Below, one piece after another: positions 6,533 through 7,443 of a stretch of DNA of 7,443 nt. Below the pieces are notes generated by a model. It saw nothing but the letters and a program-made list of their open reading frames with translations. It made no database searches and had not been told where the DNA came from. Source of the stretch: an uncultured Faecalibacterium sp. GTDB taxonomy: Bacteria; Bacillota; Clostridia; Oscillospirales; Ruminococcaceae. The position numbers and the translations under genes were made by a program. Positions within the stretch are counted from its first letter, which is position 1; the number at the start of each line of letters is the position of its first letter. The stretch spans positions 1-7,443 of the forward strand of contig CAKTGQ010000047.1 of assembly GCA_934561555.1 (NCBI GenBank), given 5' to 3'.

Positions 6533-6686
6533 CGCTGAATTTACGCTGACTTTCCGGGATTTACGCTGAAAATACGCTGACTTGGCATGGCTTGCGCTGA
6601 ATTTACGCTGAAAACGCGCAATCGCGCGAACAAAGCGCGAATAAATCCGGCTGACCGCGAATAAACCGCGAACAAAAATCGCACGG
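6533..6686 (+). repeat. Phased array of five units of about 31 bp with paired CGCTGA/CGCGAA hexamers
   Basis: Hexamer CGCTGA occurs at 6533, 6544, 6564, 6575, 6595 and 6606, and CGCGAA at 6625, 6636, 6656 and 6667. The steps are 11, 20, 11, 20, 11, 19, 11, 20, 11. Each unit therefore has two hexamers separated by five A/T-rich bases, and then a more variable spacer. In the first three units the core is close to CGCTGAATTTACGCTGA; in the last two it is close to CGCGAACAAAGCGCGAA. All ten hexamers fall near whole helical turns, on one face of the DNA. The period is not a multiple of three and no plausible gene covers it, so this looks like a protein-binding array. It is part of a gene-free stretch (6459-6877); between 6687 and 6828 I see only short palindromes. 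Confidence 0.75.
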
Positions 6687-6692
6687 GCGTGC
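6681..6692. repeat. GCACG-GG-CGTGC inverted repeat
   Basis: Perfect 5-bp arms, 2-base spacer, right at the end of the 31-bp array. It shares GCACG with the palindrome at 6791-6802 and with the 11-bp repeats at 7228-7260. Short enough to arise by chance; noted because of the recurrence. Confidence 0.4.
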
Positions 6693-6790
6693 ATTCTTCA
6701 TGCGTGGGAAGGTGCGATGCGAAAGTGAGAATTTGTAAAAATAAACCGTAATACGATTAAATTTCGGAAAAATGGAATCACACGCTGGAA

Positions 6791-6802
6791 TGCACGCGTG
6801 CA
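6791..6802. repeat. Perfect 12-bp palindrome TGCACGCGTGCA
   Basis: Two head-to-head TGCACG half sites abut with no spacer. TGCACG is also the first six bases of each 11-bp repeat at 7228-7260. It lies between the 31-bp array and the small minus-strand gene's terminator. It may be a dimeric binding site of the protein that uses the 11-bp repeats; that link is inferred. Confidence 0.5.
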
Positions 6803-6828
6803 ATGTTGCCTGAATAAAAGTCGGCGAT

Positions 6829-6870
6829 AAAAACGCGCGCCGCGCGATTAACAGTTTTGCCGCGCGTTTT
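6829..6870 (-). terminator. Terminator-like inverted repeat after the small minus-strand gene
   Basis: AAAACGCGCG (6830-6839) and CGCGCGTTTT (6861-6870) pair over 10 bp around a 21-base loop, which can itself pair in part. On the minus strand the stem ends in a run of five T (6833-6829) and starts eight bases after the gene's stop codon, as expected for a rho-independent terminator. The large loop makes it less certain than the others. Confidence 0.6.
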
Positions 6871-6877
6871 CTGTGGC

Positions 6878-7126
6878 TCAATCCTCCAGCCTGCCGTGGT
6901 CACATCCCAGCGACAGGTAGTGCTCCATCTCCCCTCTCAGTACCATCTGTGCATACTCAAAGGGCTTGTTGTAGAGCAGCCAATCCAGTTCTGCCCGCTG
7001 TGCCGGGGTATCCCCATACTCGTCCTCCACGGCGATGCAGTCAATGGCAAGGGTGGTGCCATCCTCGAACCGGGCTTCTACCCGGTTGGTGTCCATGTTG
7101 TAGCGGCAGGAAAGCAATTTCGTCAT
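6878..7126 (-). CDS. Small conserved protein, DUF6061-like
   Basis: This 82-residue acidic soluble protein has the core LLSCRYNMDTNRVEARFEDG (4-23), then AIDCIAVED (27-35) and AELDWLLYNKP (45-55). I recall this pattern from a family of small uncharacterised proteins common in Faecalibacterium and relatives, which I believe is DUF6061; this is from memory. The first part looks like two short beta strands (a 'translates form and content' hairpin with EDGT), and the second part is helical. No catalytic or binding motif is visible. The ATG at 7126 follows AAGGA seven bases upstream; a TTG at 7141 is rejected as it overlaps that site. It is the only gene in the repeat-rich right-hand region, stands alone and has its own terminator-like hairpin. 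No clear promoter is seen upstream (7142-7227). Function unknown. Confidence 0.75.
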   Translation of the reverse strand: MTKLLSCRYNMDTNRVEARFEDGTTLAIDCIAVEDEYGDTPAQRAELDWLLYNKPFEYAQMVLRGEMEHYLSLGCDHGRLED

Positions 7127-7227
7127 AGTCGTATCCTTCAAGACTTGATTTTTGGTGTGCGGTCACTCGAACCAATGCCGTCAAGTCGTTGTCGGATGAA
7201 GTGGTTTTTAGTTTGTCTGGGAGTAAG

Positions 7228-7260
7228 TGCACGGTTTCTGCACGGTTTTTGCACGGTTTC
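7228..7260 (+). repeat. Three tandem 11-bp direct repeats TGCACGGTTTY
   Basis: TGCACGGTTTC (7228-7238), TGCACGGTTTT (7239-7249) and TGCACGGTTTC (7250-7260) abut exactly, differing only in the last base. An 11-bp period puts one copy on each helical turn. Such iterons bind replication initiators, repressors, or the arm-binding domain of tyrosine recombinases. Given the tRNA fragment 140 bases downstream, the last is favoured, but this is inference. Confidence 0.8.
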
Positions 7261-7308
7261 AAAACGTGCAAAGGGTGCAAATCGTTGCAAAATCGGACAA
7301 AGGGTGCA
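7261..7308 (-). repeat. Degenerate inverted copies of the 11-bp repeat
   Basis: The reverse complement of the direct repeat core is AAACCGTGCA. AAAACGTGCA (7261-7270) matches 9 of 10 bases, AAAGGGTGCA (7270-7279 and 7299-7308) matches 8, and AATCGTTGCA (7280-7289) matches 7. Starts are spaced 9, 10 and 19 bases apart, again near whole helical turns. Together with the direct copies this gives up to seven sites in about 80 bases, in opposing orientations. Confidence 0.5.
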
Positions 7309-7327
7309 GAAACTCAAAGCTCAAAAC

Positions 7328-7362
7328 TTGCGATGTATCGCAAAGAAATGACGTTAAAACGT
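7328..7362. repeat. Two short inverted repeats beside the tRNA fragment
   Basis: TTGCGAT-GT-ATCGCAA (7328-7343) has perfect 7-bp arms, and ACGTT-AA-AACGT (7351-7362) perfect 5-bp arms. Neither is followed by a T run nor near a gene end, so they are not terminators. They lie between the iterons and the tRNA fragment and may be binding sites. Confidence 0.5.
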
Positions 7363-7397
7363 AACTTCCAAAAATTGAGGGAATCGCCCGGCGTGCG

Positions 7398-7442
7398 CTA
7401 CGAATCAGTAGGCCGGGGGTTCGAGTCCCTTCCATCGCACCA
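7398..7442 (+). tRNA. 3' half of a tRNA only (anticodon loop to CCA); probable att site
   Basis: The layout fits a standard tRNA from position 32 on: anticodon loop CTACGAA (7398-7404), 3' anticodon stem TCAGT (7405-7409), variable loop AGGCC, T stem GGGGG, T loop TTCGAGT, T stem CCCTT, acceptor strand CCATCGC, A73 and an encoded CCA (7440-7442). If the loop is read as is, the anticodon is ACG (Arg), but the loop may come partly from another sequence. No partner exists upstream: the bases before the loop (GTGCG) do not pair with TCAGT, there is no D arm, and GCGATGG is absent at the expected start near 7367. A half tRNA of this kind is the classic footprint of site-specific integration. A decayed tRNA gene is the alternative. 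Confidence 0.72.
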
Positions 7443-7443
7443 A

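Noticed and set aside
6533..6686. CRISPR array
   Set aside because: The conserved part is only about 17 bp with internal repetition and changes sequence midway; spacers are about 14 bp; no cas gene is seen.
6116..6694. Long minus-strand reading frame over the YitT end and the repeat array
   Set aside because: It runs antisense to the YitT gene, through its terminator, and its product is low-complexity arginine/serine-rich with no family resemblance.
7161..7173. A minus-strand GGTTCGAGTGACC resembling a tRNA T arm
   Set aside because: The bases on either side of the loop do not form the closing stem in tRNA register, and no acceptor or anticodon arm is nearby.
6857..7351. 164-codon plus-strand reading frame opposite the small gene
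   Set aside because: It runs through the terminator hairpin and the iterons, has no ribosome binding site and no recognisable domain; the minus-strand gene explains the coding signal.
7367..7442. A complete tRNA gene ending at 7442
   Set aside because: The expected 5' acceptor strand GCGATGG and a D arm are absent, and GTGCG cannot pair with TCAGT; only the 3' half is present.

Overview
The window (about 55-60% GC in genes, strong AGGAGG-type ribosome binding sites) looks like chromosome of a gut Clostridia-type Firmicute, most likely a Faecalibacterium or close Oscillospiraceae relative. That is inferred from the style of the proteins and from a small minus-strand protein (6878-7126) of a type I recall from that group. 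No database was consulted.

Region 1 (1-4853) is a sugar-uptake locus. A GntR/HutC-type repressor (204-932) has its own promoter and a strong terminator. It is followed by a complete mannose-family PTS (EIIA, EIIB, EIIC and EIID as four separate genes, 1192-3777) and a SIS-domain protein of the FrlB/FraB/GfrF deglycase type (3870-4853). The likely job is to import and phosphorylate an Amadori-type sugar-amino acid conjugate such as fructoselysine or glucoselysine, then cleave the 6-phosphate product to a hexose 6-phosphate plus an amino acid. The promoters of the repressor and of the PTS operon share the sequence GTYTATAACGA about 20 bases downstream of the -10 box, a good candidate for the repressor's operator. 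A strong terminator (4886-4916) closes the operon.

Region 2 (4937-6458) is a tight pair: a beta-phosphoglucomutase-like HAD hydrolase and a YitT-type membrane protein, one base apart and followed by a hairpin terminator. The pair starts only 20 bases after the preceding terminator, so there is no visible room for a separate promoter.

Region 3 (6508-7443) looks like accessory DNA and is the most unusual part. It holds a phased array of five units of about 31 bp carrying paired CGCTGA/CGCGAA hexamers at alternating 11/20-bp steps; several GCACG/CGTGC palindromes; one small minus-strand gene (DUF6061-like, from memory) with its own terminator-like hairpin; three near-perfect 11-bp direct repeats TGCACGGTTTY followed by degenerate inverted copies; and, at the right edge, the 3' half of a tRNA (anticodon loop through CCA) with no matching 5' half. 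The last items together resemble an integration (att) site with arm-type recombinase binding repeats, although no integrase lies inside the window.
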